A DNA stretch of 6,259 nucleotides from Rhodospirillales bacterium (GTDB lineage: Bacteria > Pseudomonadota > Alphaproteobacteria > UBA9219), in the NCBI GenBank assembly GCA_015654915.1, contig JAATFY010000181.1:1-6259 (forward strand), given 5' to 3'. Below the pieces are notes generated by a model, which did not search any database, had not been told where the DNA came from, and worked only from the letters and a program-made list of their open reading frames with translations. The translations under genes and the position numbers were made by a program. Every line of letters starts with the position of its first letter. The first letter of the stretch is position 1. Of the stretch, positions 5,749-6,259 are shown piece after piece.

Positions 5749-6259
5749 TGGCGCTTCGTCCCCCCCTTATCAACGTTATGGTCAAGGCTGCCGAAAAAGC
5801 GGCCAAGGGACTGAAGCGCGATTTCGGCGAAGTCGAGCATTTGCAAATCTCGCGCAAGGGTCCCGCCGATTTTGTCAGCACGGCCGATTTGCAGGCGCAG
5901 AAAATCCTGCGCGAAGAACTCGGTAAGGCGCGGCCCGTGTTCGGTTTCGTCATGGAAGAAAAAGACGATGCCGCCGATACATCGGGCAAAACCGAGCGCT
6001 GGATCGTCGATCCTCTGGACGGTACCACGAATTTCCTGCACGGCCTCGCCCATTGGGCGATTTCGATCGCCGCCGAAAAGGATGGCGAGATTATCGCCGG
6101 TGTCATTTACGATCCCATCAAGGACGAAATGTTTTGGGCCGAGAAGGGGCTGGTCTCTGTTTGCAACAACAAGCGCATCCGAGTCTCGGCGCGGAAAGAC
6201 TTAGCCGACTGTCTGATCGCGACCGGTCTGCCGTTCAAACGCGTCATGAATGTCAAACC
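5748..6259 (+). CDS. suhB: Inositol-1-monophosphatase family protein (SuhB), 3' end missing
   Basis: Only the first 170 codons are present; the window ends inside the gene. The family hydrolyses inositol monophosphate to inositol with Mg2+, and in E. coli SuhB also joins the NusA-dependent antitermination complex on rRNA operons. The N-terminus (MALRPPLINVMVKAAEKAA) and RDFGEVEHLQISRKGPADFVS follow the alphaproteobacterial form. Metal-binding motifs visible are MEE at 69-71 and DPLDGTTN at 88-95 in WIVDPLDGTTNFLHG. The later metal-binding Asp motif lies beyond the window. The start overlaps the efp stop (TAATG, 5746-5750), with no strong Shine-Dalgarno sequence, so initiation probably depends on ribosomes finishing efp. 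A run of seven C at 5760-5766 lies four codons in, but the frame is intact. An internal ATG at 5778 is less likely because homologues include the upstream residues. Whether this protein acts on inositol phosphate, another sugar phosphate or mainly in antitermination cannot be told from this part. Confidence 0.93.
   Translation, partial: MALRPPLINVMVKAAEKAAKGLKRDFGEVEHLQISRKGPADFVSTADLQAQKILREELGKARPVFGFVMEEKDDAADTSGKTERWIVDPLDGTTNFLHGLAHWAISIAAEKDGEIIAGVIYDPIKDEMFWAEKGLVSVCNNKRIRVSARKDLADCLIATGLPFKRVMNVK

Overview
The window reads as ordinary chromosome from an alphaproteobacterium of moderate GC content. This rests on the form of the class A penicillin-binding protein, RF2, EF-P and inositol monophosphatase proteins and on the mrcA-prfB and efp-suhB adjacencies. 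I cannot name a genus. No rRNA, tRNA, CRISPR array, integrase or insertion sequence was seen.

Layout. Positions 1-189 are a short upstream region, perhaps holding the start of a leftward gene that runs off the window edge. mrcA (190-2751, +) encodes a bifunctional peptidoglycan synthase of the PBP1A type. prfB (2829-3951, +) encodes release factor 2 and is interrupted by an in-frame TGA at 2898-2900. That stop sits in a textbook autoregulatory +1 frameshift site, so the full protein needs a frame change after codon 23. Two tandem leftward genes of unknown function follow (3958-4377 and 4449-4877). They are clear paralogues of each other and I recognise neither. Just beyond the second, on the opposite strand, the apparently intergenic DNA at about 4880-5077 carries what looks like a decayed third member of the same family. 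efp (5182-5748, +) and suhB (5748-6259, +, cut by the window end) form a rightward pair with overlapping stop and start codons.

How the parts relate. mrcA builds cell wall. prfB and efp act at opposite ends of the same problem, termination and elongation on the ribosome. SuhB is an inositol-phosphatase family enzyme that in some bacteria also takes part in rRNA antitermination. These four are core genes. The three-copy family at 3958-5077 lies between the two core blocks and is the accessory part of the window, with signs of duplication, inversion and decay. The most useful points for a second look are this family with its relic, and the prfB recoding site, which splits the RF2 gene between two reading frames.
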